From Anaeramoeba ignava (Eukaryota > Metamonada > Anaeramoebidae), in NCBI GenBank assembly GCA_028826165.1, contig JAPDFW010000101.1, positions 124,001-188,000 on the forward strand: a stretch of 64,000 nucleotides of DNA. Reading direction: 5' to 3'. The translations under genes and the position numbers were made by a program. Positions 9,430 through 19,277 of the stretch are shown one piece after another (within the stretch, counting starts at the first letter, position 1; each line of letters opens with the position of its first letter). A model generated the notes under the pieces. That model did no database searches. It was not told the DNA's origin and saw nothing but the letters and a program-made list of their open reading frames with translations.

Positions 9430-11310
9430 AAATAATCAATTTAAAATAAATAAATTGATTTAAATTAAATAAATTGATCTAAATTAAATAAATTGATCTA
9501 AATTGATTTAAAATAAATAAATTGATTTAAAATAAATAAATTGATTTAAAATAAATAAATTGATTTGGAATAAATAAATTGAAATAAATTGATTTGGAAT
9601 AAATAAATTGAAATAAATTGAAATAAATTGATTTGGAATAAATAAATTGATTTAGAATAAATAAATTGATTTGGAATAAATAAATTAATTTAAATTAAAT
9701 AAATTGATTTAAAATAAATAAATTGATTTAAATTAAATAAATTGATTTAAATTAAATAAATTGAAATAAATTGATTTAAATTAAATAAATTGAAATAAAT
9801 TGATTTGGAATAAATAAATTGATTTGGAATAAATAAATTGATTTAAAATAAATAAATTGATTTGGAATAAATAAATTGATCTAAATTAAATAAATTGAAA
9901 TAAATTGATTTAAAATAAATAAATTGATTTAAAATAAATAAATTGATTTAAAATGATTTAAATTAAATAAATTGATTTAAAATAAATAAATTGATTTAAA
10001 ATAAATAAATTGATTTAAATTAAAATAAATTGAAATAAATTGATTTGGAATAAATAAATTGATTTGGAATAAATAAATTGAAATAAATTGATTTGAATTA
10101 ATAAATTGATTTGGAATAAATAAATTGATTTGGAATAAATAAATTGATTTAAAATAAATAAATTGATTTAAATCAAATAAATTGATTTGGAATAAATAAA
10201 TTGATTTGGAATAAATAAATTGATTTAAAATAAATAAATTGATTTAAATCAAATAAATTGATTTGGAATAAATAAATTGATTTGGAATAAATAAATTGAT
10301 TTAAAATAAATAAATTGATTTAAAATAAATAAATTGATTTAAAATAAATAAATTGATTTGGAATAAATAAATTGATTTGAAATAAATAAATTGATTTAAA
10401 TTAAATAAATTGATTTGGAATAAATAAATTGATTTGGAATAAATAAATTGATTTAAATTGATTTGGAATAAATAAATTGATTTGGAATAAATAAATTGAT
10501 TTAAAATAAATAAATTGATTTGAAATAAATAAATTGATTTGAAATAAATAAATTGATTTAAAATAAATAAATTGATTTGGAATAAATAAATTGATTTAAA
10601 TGAAATAAATCGATTTGGAATAAATAAATTGATTTAAAATAAATTGATTTAAATTGATTTAAATTAAATAAATTGATTTGGAATAAATAAATTGATTTAA
10701 ATTGATTTGGAATAAATAAATTGATTTAAATTGATTTGGAATAAATAAATTGATTTAAAATAAATAAATTGATTTAAATTAAATAAATTGATTTAAATTA
10801 AATAAATTGATTTGGAATAAATAAATTGATTTAAAATAAATAAATTGATTTGGAATAAATAAATTGATTTAAATTGATTTAAATTGATTTAAAATAAATA
10901 AATTGATTTAAAATAAATAAATTGATTTGGAATAAATAAATTGATTTAAAATAAATAAATTGATTTGGAATAAATAAATTAATTTGGAATAAATAAATTG
11001 AAATAAATTGATTTGAATTAATAAATTGATTTGGAATAAATAAATTGATTTAAATTAAATAAATTGATTTGAATTAAATAAATTGATTTAAATTGATTTA
11101 AATTGATTTAAATTAAATAAATTGATTTAAAATAAATAAATTGATTTGAAATAAATAAATTGATTTAAAATAAATAAATTGATTTAAATTAAATAAATTG
11201 ATTTAAATTAAATAAATTGATTTGGAATAAATAAATTGATTTAAAATAAATAAATTGATTTAAATTGATTTAAATTAAATGAATTGATTTAAATTAATTG
11301 ATTGAAAAAG
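9430..11310. repeat. ~19-bp minisatellite (ATTGATTTAAAATAAATAA)
   Basis: About 1.9 kb of tandem units of roughly 19 bp built on AAATTGATTTAAAATAAAT. Variants carry TTTGGAATAAAT, TTTAAATTAAAT and short 11-12 bp partial units (GAAATAAATT). No gene is seen. It separates the GH114 gene from Elongin C, which are divergent. The short spacers on either side hold T-rich leaders. Confidence 0.95.
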
Positions 11311-11369
11311 GATTGAGAAATTTAATTCCACTTTTTGAAAATTAAAAAAAAAAAACTATAAAAAATAAA

Positions 11370-11438
11370 AATTTTTTTTTTTCATTTTTTCATTTTTTCA
11401 TTTTTTCATTTATTTTCATTTTTATATATTAAAATAAA
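11370..11438 (+). promoter_or_regulatory. T-rich CATTTTTT leader of Elongin C
   Basis: Repeated TTTTTTCA units (about 11378-11423) are followed by an A/T-rich ATATTAAAATAAA just before the ATG, as at most genes in this window. Confidence 0.55.
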
Positions 11439-11880
11439 ATGACAGAAAATTCAAACGAACAAATAATTGAAAATGATTCAAATGAAGAAACAATAACACT
11501 TGTAAGTTCAGATCAAAAAAACTTTCAAATACCAAAATCAGCAGCACTTCTTTCAGGAACAATTAAAACAATGTTAACAGGACCTGGTAATAAAAACAGA
11601 ATTAAAAACAAACAAAATTTAAAAATTAGAAAAAAAAGAAATTTTTAATTAAAATTTTTTTAACTGAAATTTTTTTAATTAAAATTTAAAAGGTAATTTT
11701 AAAGAACAACAAACAGGAATTATTAATTTACCAAAAATTAGAGGAGAAATTTTAGCAAAAGTTGTTGAATATTTACTTTATAAATTTAAATATGAAGATA
11801 CTCCTGAAAGACCTGAATTTAAAGTTGAAACTGAAACTGCTTTAGAACTTTTAATGGCTGCTCATTATTTGGAAGTTTAA
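11439..11880 (+). CDS. ELOC: Elongin C (Skp1-like adaptor), two exons
   Basis: The first exon, 11439-11586, and the second, 11693-11880, join in phase across a 106-bp GT-AG intron to give 111 residues. The protein follows Elongin C closely: ITLVSSDQKNFQIPKSAALL, SGTIKTMLTGPGN at the junction, then INLPKIRGEILAKVVEYLLY and the C-terminal helix TALELLMAAHYLEV. Elongin C folds like Skp1/BTB and links SOCS-box or F-box-like substrate receptors to cullin ligases, and Elongin A to the polymerase II elongation complex. The divergent region is the N-terminal ~18 acidic residues. No other intron is needed. The BTB and RCC1-BTB proteins nearby are not evidence of a functional cluster. Confidence 0.93.
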
Positions 11881-12059
11881 TTTCCTTTTTTTTTCTTTCA
11901 TTTTAATTTCAATTTCCTTTTTTCTTAATTTTTTTTTTTTTTGCTTTTTTTTCTTTCTAAAAAAAATAAATGGAACCAAATTTATTTTTTTCATTTTTTT
12001 CTTTTTCTTTGTTTTCCTTTTTTTATTTACTTTTTACTTTTATTTGGATTGGTAAATAA
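11881..12059 (+). promoter_or_regulatory. T-rich leader, possibly a 5'-UTR exon of the downstream actin gene
   Basis: After the Elongin C stop there are CTTTTTT/CATTTTTT-rich tracts of the type that precede start codons here. A minimal frame from the ATG at 11970 (MEPNLFF then Phe/Ser-rich) runs to a good donor, G|GTAAAT, at 12052. Its phase does not fit the actin frame, so if it is spliced to the acceptor before 16255 it would be an untranslated leader exon. This is inferred from the missing leader directly before the actin ATG. Confidence 0.3.
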
Positions 12060-13640
12060 TTTAATTCAAAATTGATTTAAAATTGATTTAAAATTAATAT
12101 AAAATTAATATAAAATTGATTTAAAATTAATATAAAATTGATATAAAATTAATATAAAATTGATTTAAAATTAATATAAAATTGATTTAAAATTAATATA
12201 AAATTAATATAAAGTTGATATAAAATTGATATAAAATTAATATAAAATTAATATAAAATTGATATAAAGTTGATATAAAATTGATATAAAATTAATATAA
12301 AATTGATATAAAATTAATATAAAATTAATATAAAATTAATATAAAATTAATATAAAATTAATATAAAATTGATATAAAAATTAATATAAAAATTAATATA
12401 AAATTAATATAAAATTAATATAAAATTGATTTAAAATTAATATAAAATTAATATAAAATTAATATAAAATTAATATAAAATTAATATAAAATTGATATAA
12501 AATTAATATAAAAATTGATTTAAAATTAATTTAAAATTAATATAAAATTAATATAAAATTGATATAAAATTGATATAAAATTGATATAAAATTAATATAA
12601 AATTAATATAAAATTGATATAAAATTAATATAAAATTGATATAAAATTAATATAAAATTAATATAAAATTAATATAAAATTAATATAAAATTGATATAAA
12701 AATTAATATAAAATTGATATAAAATTAATATAAAATTAATATAAAATTAATATAAAATTGATATAAAATTAATATAAAATTAATATAAAATTAATTTTAA
12801 AATTGATATAAAATTGATATAAAAATTGATTTAAAATTAATATAAAATTGATATAAAATTGATATAAAATTGATTAAAATTAATATAAAATTAATATAAA
12901 ATTGATATAAAATTAATATAAAATTAATATAAAAATTAATATAAAATTAATATAAAATTGATATAAAATTGATATAAAATTGATTTAAAATTAATATAAA
13001 ATTAATATAAAATTGATATAAAATTGATATAAAATTAATATAAAAATTAATATAAAATTAATATAAAATTGATATAAATTAATAAATTAATATAAATTAA
13101 TATAAAATTAATATAAAATTAATTTAAAATTGATATAAAATTGATATAAAATTGATTTAAAATTAATATAAAATTAATATAAAATTAATATAAAATTGAT
13201 TTTAAAATTAATATAAAATTAATATAAAATTGATATAAAATTAATATAAAATTAATATAAAAATTAATATAAAATTGATATAAAATTGATTTAAAATTAA
13301 TATAAAATTAATATAAAATTAATATAAAATTCAATATAAAATTAATATAAAATTGATATAAATAAAAATTGATATAAAATTGATTTTAAAATTGATATAA
13401 AATTGATTTAAAATTAATTTAAAATTGATATAAAATTGATATAAAATTAATATAAAATTAATATAAAATTAATATAAAATTGATATAAAATTGATATAAA
13501 ATTAATATAAAATTGATATAAAATTGATATAAAATTGATTTAAAATTAATATAAAATTAATATAAAATTAATATAAAATTGATTTAAAATTAATATAAAA
13601 TTGATATAAAATTAATATAAAATTAATATAAAATTAATTA
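12060..13640. repeat. 11-bp repeat array (TATAAAATTAA), left part
   Basis: About 1.6 kb of 11-bp units ATATAAAATTA with G (ATTGATATAAA) and T (GATTTAAAATT) variants. The same array resumes on the far side of the transposon at 15861, so the two blocks were one array before the insertion. It may belong to a 5'-UTR intron of the actin gene. Confidence 0.95.
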
Positions 13641-13642
13641 TA

Positions 13643-13668
13643 CTGTAAACGTCGATCATATCGGCGAA
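13643..13668 (+). repeat. Left terminal inverted repeat
   Basis: CTGTAAACGTCG-AT-CATATCGGCGAA, preceded by TA at 13641-13642. Its inner 13 bases (TCATATCGGCGAA, 13656-13668) are repeated directly at 13673-13685, a likely extra transposase binding site. Confidence 0.93.
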
Positions 13669-13689
13669 TCAGTCATATCGGCGAAAATA

Positions 13690-14271
13690 AATAAAAAATA
13701 AATGAAAAAAAAAAAAAAAATTTTTCTTGTTGTTTTTTATTCGTCAATGGTAACGTCAATCGAAGTTTTCCTTGTTGAAAAAGAAGACTTGATGAGATTT
13801 TTTTTGTTTGTTTAAAAGAAAAAAAAAAAAATCATTCATACCGTCGTTTTTTAATTAATTGAAGACAGAAAAAATTTCTTTTGAGAATTATTTTTGTCTT
13901 TAATTTGGAAGAGATTTGATTTAAAAAGAATTGTTGATTTGATTTATTTAATATCAGCTTTTAAAAAGAGTTTTCGAGCACTTTTTAAGCGTGTCATTTT
14001 GGTTTTTGTATTACGAGGAGAAATTATGGAAGGAGAAGACTTCTTTTGAGGAATTTGGGAATTGGATTTATCAAGAGTTTTTTCATTCTGGTTGGAAATA
14101 ATTTCAAATTTCATCCCACTCTTTTTGACTTGATAAAATAATTGAATTTGGAATCATGTCATTTTTGGATTTTTTCTTTTGAACTTCCCATTTGTTTTCT
14201 CTCTTTTGATGACTGAATTTTGAGAAGAACTGATAAACTTTTCTGCATGAGCTTCTTTTCTTTTTGTCGTG
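13690..14271 (-). other. Transposon 3' region with degenerate frames
   Basis: On the minus strand, after the transposase stop, basic Ser/Lys-rich peptide continues in another frame (for example EAHAEKFISSSQNSVIKR). After further stops, a short frame MKFEIISNQNEKTLDKSN follows to a stop near 13943. This looks like a decayed or alternatively spliced C-terminal tail of the transposase rather than a separate gene. It could also be an untranslated 3' region. Confidence 0.4.
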
Positions 14272-15642
14272 TTAAATGTGTTTTAGAAGAATTTTTTCTT
14301 TTTGGTTTCTCTTTTTTGGATGCTTTTCTTTTTTGCTTTCCAAGGAATTTGTTTTCTTCTTCTTTTTATATTGTTTCCTTTTTTTTCTCTCATATTTAGA
14401 ATTGGAATTAGAAGCTTCGATAAATAGTTCTAGACATTCACGATCAAAGCTGTCGATATTATCTCTAATTATTCCAGTTTTTCGAAAAGATCTTGCTACT
14501 GAATTTCCTTCCACTTGATCCCACATTTTCATGCAAGCTTTTGACACTTTTTCTCGCTTGATTTGTGCCGTATCCCCTCTTTTAATCCCCCCTTCGAAAT
14601 AACGTTGATACTTTACTTTCAGTTGACGGAATATCATTTTATCTAAGGGTTGGAGTTGTCCTGTTAGATTTGCCGGAATCATTTGGATCAAAACATGATG
14701 TTTTTCGGCAAGTGTCAAAAAATCTGGATCAAAATGAGCCTTAAAATTATCCATAAAAAGGGCACAAGGAGTTGCAACATTTTTTAAAAAGACTTCTTCG
14801 AACCATTTTTTCATAAGTACTTTAGTCATCCATGCTGCTTTATTAGCGTAAAAATAACCTTTTTTAATTGCAGATCTCATTTGTTTTTCTACTCTTGGTC
14901 CACCTTTGAAAATAAAAGTTAAGGGAAGCTTATACCCATCTCCGCCGATACATCCAACTACTGTACAACCTTCCTTGGGTGATCCATAATGATTCACATA
15001 CACTTCCTTTGCACCTTGTGGACTAATCGTTTTCTCAGGGGGATAAGAAAATCGAAAATTTGTTTCATCCATGTTATAAATAGATTGATAAGTATATACT
15101 GACATAATCTCTTCACACCTTTTATGAAATATTTCAGTTTCTTTTCTTGCATCGAAATCTTTGGGCAATGTTTGGTGAAGACAACTTTTTCTTAAAACCA
15201 GGTGAAATTTTTTCCTAAATCTTCGAACCCAACTTTCTGAGATTCGAGGAGCTCGTGATGGTAAAAATCTTTGCCAAGCTTCTCTAGCGAGATCTTTTGA
15301 GCTGATTGGAATGCCTGCTCTTCGATTATCAATTATCCACTCATAGAGCTGGAGCTGTTGATTTTCGGATAGTCGACTCTTATACTTCCTATTTGAATTC
15401 CTTTTTCCTGTATTTGTGTCCTCAATTCCCAATCCCCCTTCCAGCCAACGATGATAACGAGATGAGAGAGTAGTTCGTGGTATGTTTAAATCTTTCGCTA
15501 ATTTGCTGATAATTCCTCTTTTCCCACCTTCTATAGTTTGGAATAATTCCAGCCAATTGATACCCGAATATGCTCTTCTTGGCTTGATAATTTTAATTTC
15601 ATTTGAATTACCACTCTTTTTAGATTTCCGAACTCGAGCCAT
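14272..15642 (-). CDS. DDE_1-type transposase, CENP-B/pogo-like
   Basis: A 456-aa transposase. The N-terminal ~70 residues form a psq-like helix-turn-helix (GGKRGIISKLAKDLNIPRTTLSSRY). A CENP-B/Tc5-type DNA-binding domain follows at about 85-155 (SSKDLAREAWQRFLPSRAPR, ISESWVRRFRKKFHL). The catalytic domain shows three acidic residues in family context: first D in YNMDETNFRF, second D in ALFMDNFKAHF, third D in GQLQPLDKMIFRQLK, with 35 residues between the last two. The Lys-rich tail (after about residue 415) could be a nuclear-localisation segment. Codon use is visibly less AT-skewed than in host genes. All three catalytic Asp are present, so it may be active. It cuts at TA and moves the surrounding element. 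Confidence 0.92.
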   Translation of the reverse strand: MARVRKSKKSGNSNEIKIIKPRRAYSGINWLELFQTIEGGKRGIISKLAKDLNIPRTTLSSRYHRWLEGGLGIEDTNTGKRNSNRKYKSRLSENQQLQLYEWIIDNRRAGIPISSKDLAREAWQRFLPSRAPRISESWVRRFRKKFHLVLRKSCLHQTLPKDFDARKETEIFHKRCEEIMSVYTYQSIYNMDETNFRFSYPPEKTISPQGAKEVYVNHYGSPKEGCTVVGCIGGDGYKLPLTFIFKGGPRVEKQMRSAIKKGYFYANKAAWMTKVLMKKWFEEVFLKNVATPCALFMDNFKAHFDPDFLTLAEKHHVLIQMIPANLTGQLQPLDKMIFRQLKVKYQRYFEGGIKRGDTAQIKREKVSKACMKMWDQVEGNSVARSFRKTGIIRDNIDSFDRECLELFIEASNSNSKYERKKRKQYKKKKKTNSLESKKEKHPKKRNQKEKILLKHI

Positions 15643-15832
15643 TTGACGTTATGATTGACGTTTTTCAGAACAATAAGAAAAAATGAAAATCCAAAAAATC
15701 CCCAAAAAAAAAAAATTTTTTTTTCTGTAAAAAAAAAAATTAACATAAATTTGATTATTAAAGAGACAAGCCTCTTCAAATATTTTCTTTATTTAATGAA
15801 ATTTCATCGATTAAAAAAAATTGGATTTCGTT

Positions 15833-15858
15833 TTCGCCGATATGTCCGACGTTTACAG
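15833..15858 (-). repeat. Right terminal inverted repeat
   Basis: Reverse complement reads CTGTAAACGTCG-GA-CATATCGGCGAA. It is followed by TA at 15859-15860. It differs from the left end only at the two central bases. Confidence 0.93.
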
Positions 15859-15860
15859 TA

Positions 15861-16250
15861 ATATAAAATTAATTTAAAATTAATATAAAATTAATATAAA
15901 ATTAATATAAAATTGATATAAAATTAATATAAAATTAATATAAAATTGATATAAAATTAATATAAAATTAATATAAAATTAATATAAAATTGATATAAAA
16001 TTGATATAAAATTGATTTAAAATTAATATAAAATTAATATAAAATTAATATAAAATTGATATAAAATTAATATAAAATTAATATAAAATTAATATAAAAT
16101 TGATATAAAATTAATATAAAATTAATATAAAATTAATATAAAATTGATATAAAATTGATATAAAATTGATATAAAATTGATTTAAAATTGATATAAAATT
16201 AATATAAAATTAATATAAAATTAATATAAAATTGATATAAAATTAATTTA
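15861..16250. repeat. 11-bp repeat array (TATAAAATTAA), right part
   Basis: Continuation of the array at 12060-13640, reaching to within a few bases of the actin start codon. There is no T-rich leader here, unlike nearly all other genes in the window. The final TTTAAAAG before AATG could serve as a splice acceptor. Confidence 0.93.
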
Positions 16251-16255
16251 AAAGA

Positions 16256-17404
16256 ATGCAAAAATCAACTCCTTTTAGACCAATCGTTTTTGATAATGGT
16301 ACAGGTTTCTCTAAAATTGGATTCGCTGAAGATATGAGTCCACAATTCATAATTAGATCAATTGTTGGAAATGAAGATTACTTAGATAGATTAAATCAAC
16401 TAACTTCAAAAGAATTAAGTTTTAAACAATATTATATCCAAGAAGAAAGCATAATAAAAAGAAAGATTCTCATATTGAAATACCCAATAGAACAAGGAGT
16501 TATTACAAATTGGGATGATATGGAAACTCTTTGGAAATACTCTTTCGAAAATAAACTCAAAATTTCACCTGAAGAACATTCAGTTGTATTAACTGATTCA
16601 ATCAAAAACCCCAAAAAGAATAGAGAAAAAGCAATAGAAATCATGTTTGAAAAATTTGGAATCCAAAATTTTTATATTGAAAAACAACCAGTTCTACCAA
16701 TGATTCAAATGAAAAAGAAAACAGGAATTGTTGTTGATATTGGAGATTCAATTATTCAAATTGTCCCATTTTTTCAAGGAAAAATCATACTTAATGGAGT
16801 CAAAACAATCAATTTGGGAGGAAGAGATCTAACAAATTATATGGCAAAAATATTGACTGAAAAAGGATTCTCATTCATAACAGCATTCGAAAGAGAATTT
16901 GTTCGAGATATCAAAGAAACTCTTTGTTTTTCTTCAAGTGATTTTGATCTTGATTTGAAAATTGCAGAAGAAGAACCTCATCAATTCAATAAAGAATATG
17001 TACTCCCAGATGATACAAGTATTACCATTGGAAATGAAAGGTTTAGATGTCCTGAAGTTTTATTTCAACCCTATTTACTTCGAATTGAAGATCCAGGAAT
17101 TCATGAACAAATTTTTGAATCAATTATGAAATGCGATCAAAAAATCAGAAAAAATCTTTTTCAAAATATTATTTTATCAGGTTCTTCTTCAATGTTTCCT
17201 GGTTTTTCTGATAGACTTCAAAAAGAAATTTATCAACTTTGTCCCGAAAATACTGAAGTTAAAGTCATTGCTGATTCAATAAGAGATATTTCTGTTTGGG
17301 TTGGTGGTGCTTGTTTTGCTTTGGATAAAAACAATCAAAAATGGATTTCTAAAAAAAATTATCAAGATTCAGGAGTTTCAATAGTTCATCAAAAATGTCA
17401 ATGA
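16256..17404 (+). CDS. Divergent actin / actin-related protein
   Basis: A 382-aa actin-fold protein of nearly conventional length. Recognisable actin segments are FDNGTGFSKIGFA (phosphate loop 1), LKYPIEQGVITNWDDMETLW, EEHSVVLTDS, NLGGRDLTNYMAKILTEKGF, FEREFVRDIKETLC, GNERFRCPEVLFQP, GIHEQIFESIMKCD and SSSMFPGFSDRLQKEI. The region matching subdomain 2 and the D-loop (about residues 40-65) is unlike actin. In phosphate loop 2, DIGDSIIQIVP replaces DSGDGVTHTVP, so the positions of Gly158 and His161 are Ser and Gln, while the residue matching Gln137 is kept. The protein may bind nucleotide but hydrolyse it differently. The usual actin C-terminus is replaced (SGVSIVHQKCQ). It could be an orphan Arp; no specific Arp class is assignable. 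Confidence 0.88.
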   Translation: MQKSTPFRPIVFDNGTGFSKIGFAEDMSPQFIIRSIVGNEDYLDRLNQLTSKELSFKQYYIQEESIIKRKILILKYPIEQGVITNWDDMETLWKYSFENKLKISPEEHSVVLTDSIKNPKKNREKAIEIMFEKFGIQNFYIEKQPVLPMIQMKKKTGIVVDIGDSIIQIVPFFQGKIILNGVKTINLGGRDLTNYMAKILTEKGFSFITAFEREFVRDIKETLCFSSSDFDLDLKIAEEEPHQFNKEYVLPDDTSITIGNERFRCPEVLFQPYLLRIEDPGIHEQIFESIMKCDQKIRKNLFQNIILSGSSSMFPGFSDRLQKEIYQLCPENTEVKVIADSIRDISVWVGGACFALDKNNQKWISKKNYQDSGVSIVHQKCQ

Positions 17405-17533
17405 AAGAAACTATTTATTTATTTAAAGAAAAAATTATTCCAAAAAAAAATTTTTTTGCTTTTTTCCTTTTTTCCTTTTTTTTTTTTCATTTTTTTTTCA
17501 ACAAAAAAAACCTTCAAATTTATTCAATTCAAA

Positions 17534-18451
17534 ATGTTTAATTTATTAGATTTGCTTTTCAGAAAAGAAACTCTCTTTTTTATTATTGTTTTGTTTTTTA
17601 TTTTACTTCAAATTTTTTTAAACAAAACAAAAAAAAACACACAAAAAATCCAAAAAGAATTCAAAAATTTATTAAATCAAAAAGATGAGGAAATTAAAAA
17701 GAAAAATGAAGAAATTCAAAAGAAAGATGAAGAAATTGAGAAAATGAAATTAGAAATTGAAAAGAAAGATGAAGAAATTAAAAAACAAAATGAAAAAGAA
17801 AATGAAAATGAAAAAGAAAATGAAAAAGAAAATGAAAATGAAAATCAGTTATTGAATATTTTTTCAGATTCAGAAATTATTCAAGATATTGAATATGTTA
17901 AGAAATTACAAGAATGGATAAACGATAATGAATTCTTTTCTAAAATGAAATTGGGATTTTCAGCAAAAAGAGATGGATTTAATTGTAAAAAATGGCATTC
18001 AAAATGTGATAATAAAGGAAAAACATTAGTTATTATCAAAACAAATGATAATTTTATTTTTGGAGGTTTTACTCAAGTTGGATTTACAACTGATAAATCA
18101 AAATGGAGAGAAAAAGATAGAAAAGATGATTACGGATACATTATTGATTCAAATGCCTTTATTTTTTCATTAAGAAATGATAAAAATGATAGAAAACCTG
18201 ATCAATTCTCACTTCAGACAAGCAAACAAGAATTCCCAATTTTTTATCATTTAAATTACGGTCCAAGATTTGGATATGGATATGTTTCAGATTTTTCTTT
18301 GAATTCTAATTTGCGAACTGGTTGGTCAGATTTTGGTTATAGTTATAAATCTCCTAATGGAATTAATTGGGATACAAATGAAGCTAAAAGTTATTTAGCT
18401 GGTTCTTATGATAAATGGATTGTTGATGAAGTTGAAACTTATTTCATTTAA
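17534..18451 (+). CDS. Membrane-anchored coiled-coil TLDc protein
   Basis: A 305-aa protein. The ATG at 17534 is chosen because the open frame upstream is only translated T-rich leader. Residues ~12-30 (ETLFFIIVLFFILLQIF) form one membrane helix. Residues ~35-105 are a Lys/Glu-rich coiled coil (EEIKKKNEEIQKKDEEIEK) with Glu/Asn repeats. From about 130 to the end is a TLDc-like domain: GFSAKRDGFNCKKWHSKCD, TLVIIKTNDNFIFGGFTQVGF, NAFIFSLRND and the end DKWIVDEVETYFI. TLDc domains occur in oxidation-resistance proteins and, in amoeboid protists, in large families. The role here is unknown. The C-terminal part and 3' flank are nearly identical to those of the next gene. Confidence 0.87.
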   Translation: MFNLLDLLFRKETLFFIIVLFFILLQIFLNKTKKNTQKIQKEFKNLLNQKDEEIKKKNEEIQKKDEEIEKMKLEIEKKDEEIKKQNEKENENEKENEKENENENQLLNIFSDSEIIQDIEYVKKLQEWINDNEFFSKMKLGFSAKRDGFNCKKWHSKCDNKGKTLVIIKTNDNFIFGGFTQVGFTTDKSKWREKDRKDDYGYIIDSNAFIFSLRNDKNDRKPDQFSLQTSKQEFPIFYHLNYGPRFGYGYVSDFSLNSNLRTGWSDFGYSYKSPNGINWDTNEAKSYLAGSYDKWIVDEVETYFI

Positions 18452-19277
18452 AAACTTTTTTTCCATTTTTTTTTCAAAATTGGATTTTATTTTAATTTAC
18501 TTTTAATCAAATTAAATTCTTCAAATCAATAAAATAAGAAACAAATCCGATTTTAAATAATTTCATTTTAATTTAAAAATATTATTAAAAATTTGATAAA
18601 AATTTAAATAATTATTATTTATTAAATATAAAAAATAAGAATAGATTTAATTTAATATTTAATTTATAAAATAATTTAAAAATATAATTTAATATTTAAT
18701 TTTATGTTTAAAATAATAATTTATTGTTTTAGATTTAAATATTTTATTATTTAAATATTTAACATAAAAATATAAAAAATGAGAATATATTTAATTTAAT
18801 ATTTAATTTATAAATTAATTTAAAAATATAATTTAATATTTAATTTTATGTTTAAAATAATAATTTAATGTTTTTAGATTTAAATATTTTATTATTTAAA
18901 AATATTTTGAAAATTGATTTTTTTGAAATTAAAATTTTATCTTTTTTTTGAATTAAATTGAATTAATATTAATTTGGAAATTTGTTTTTAAAATTTAAAT
19001 TTATTAATAATTTTTAAATTCCAAAAAAAAAATTAAATTAAAAATTAAATTAAAATAATTTTCCTTTTTTTTTAATAAAAAAAATTAATAAAAAATAATA
19101 ATAATTTATTAATAAATTAATTTAAAATAATAAATTAAAAAGAAAATTAAATTAATTATTAATTTAAATTTATTCTCATTTTTTATATAAATTTAATTCC
19201 CAAAAAAAGGAAAAAAAATATTTTTTTATTTTCATTTTTTTCATTTTTTTCCTTTTTTTTTAAACACAAAAAACAAA
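18452..19277 (+). repeat. Spacer with duplicated AT-rich blocks
   Basis: The first ~110 bp is a 3' flank shared with the next TLDc gene. From about 18610 to 18900 an AT-rich block of roughly 165-180 bp (with ATTTAATATTTAATTTATAAA and TTTTATGTTTAAAATAATAATTTA) occurs twice. The rest is unstructured A/T ending in a CATTTTTTTCATTTTTTTCC leader. No gene is seen. Confidence 0.75.

Larger units (their letters stand above)
13643..15858 (-). mobile_element. pogo/Tigger-like DNA transposon with TIRs and TA duplication
   Basis: A 2.2-kb element sits in the 11-bp repeat array. Its ends are 26-bp inverted repeats (CTGTAAACGTCG, two variable bases, CATATCGGCGAA) at 13643-13668 and 15833-15858, matching at 24 of 26 positions. 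Each end is flanked by TA, the target duplication used by the Tc1/mariner superfamily. It carries one transposase gene on the minus strand. Near-perfect ends and an open transposase indicate a recent insertion. The 3' portion (about 13690-14270) has only short frames. Confidence 0.93.

Noticed and set aside
11970-12052. A 28-codon first coding exon joined to the actin gene
   Set aside because: The splice phase would put the actin sequence out of frame and hit a stop within a few codons; a non-coding leader exon is the only compatible version.
17456-17533. Upstream ATG extension of the first TLDc gene
   Set aside because: The extra 26 residues are Phe/Ser from the T-rich leader; the ATG at 17534 is followed by a normal membrane anchor.
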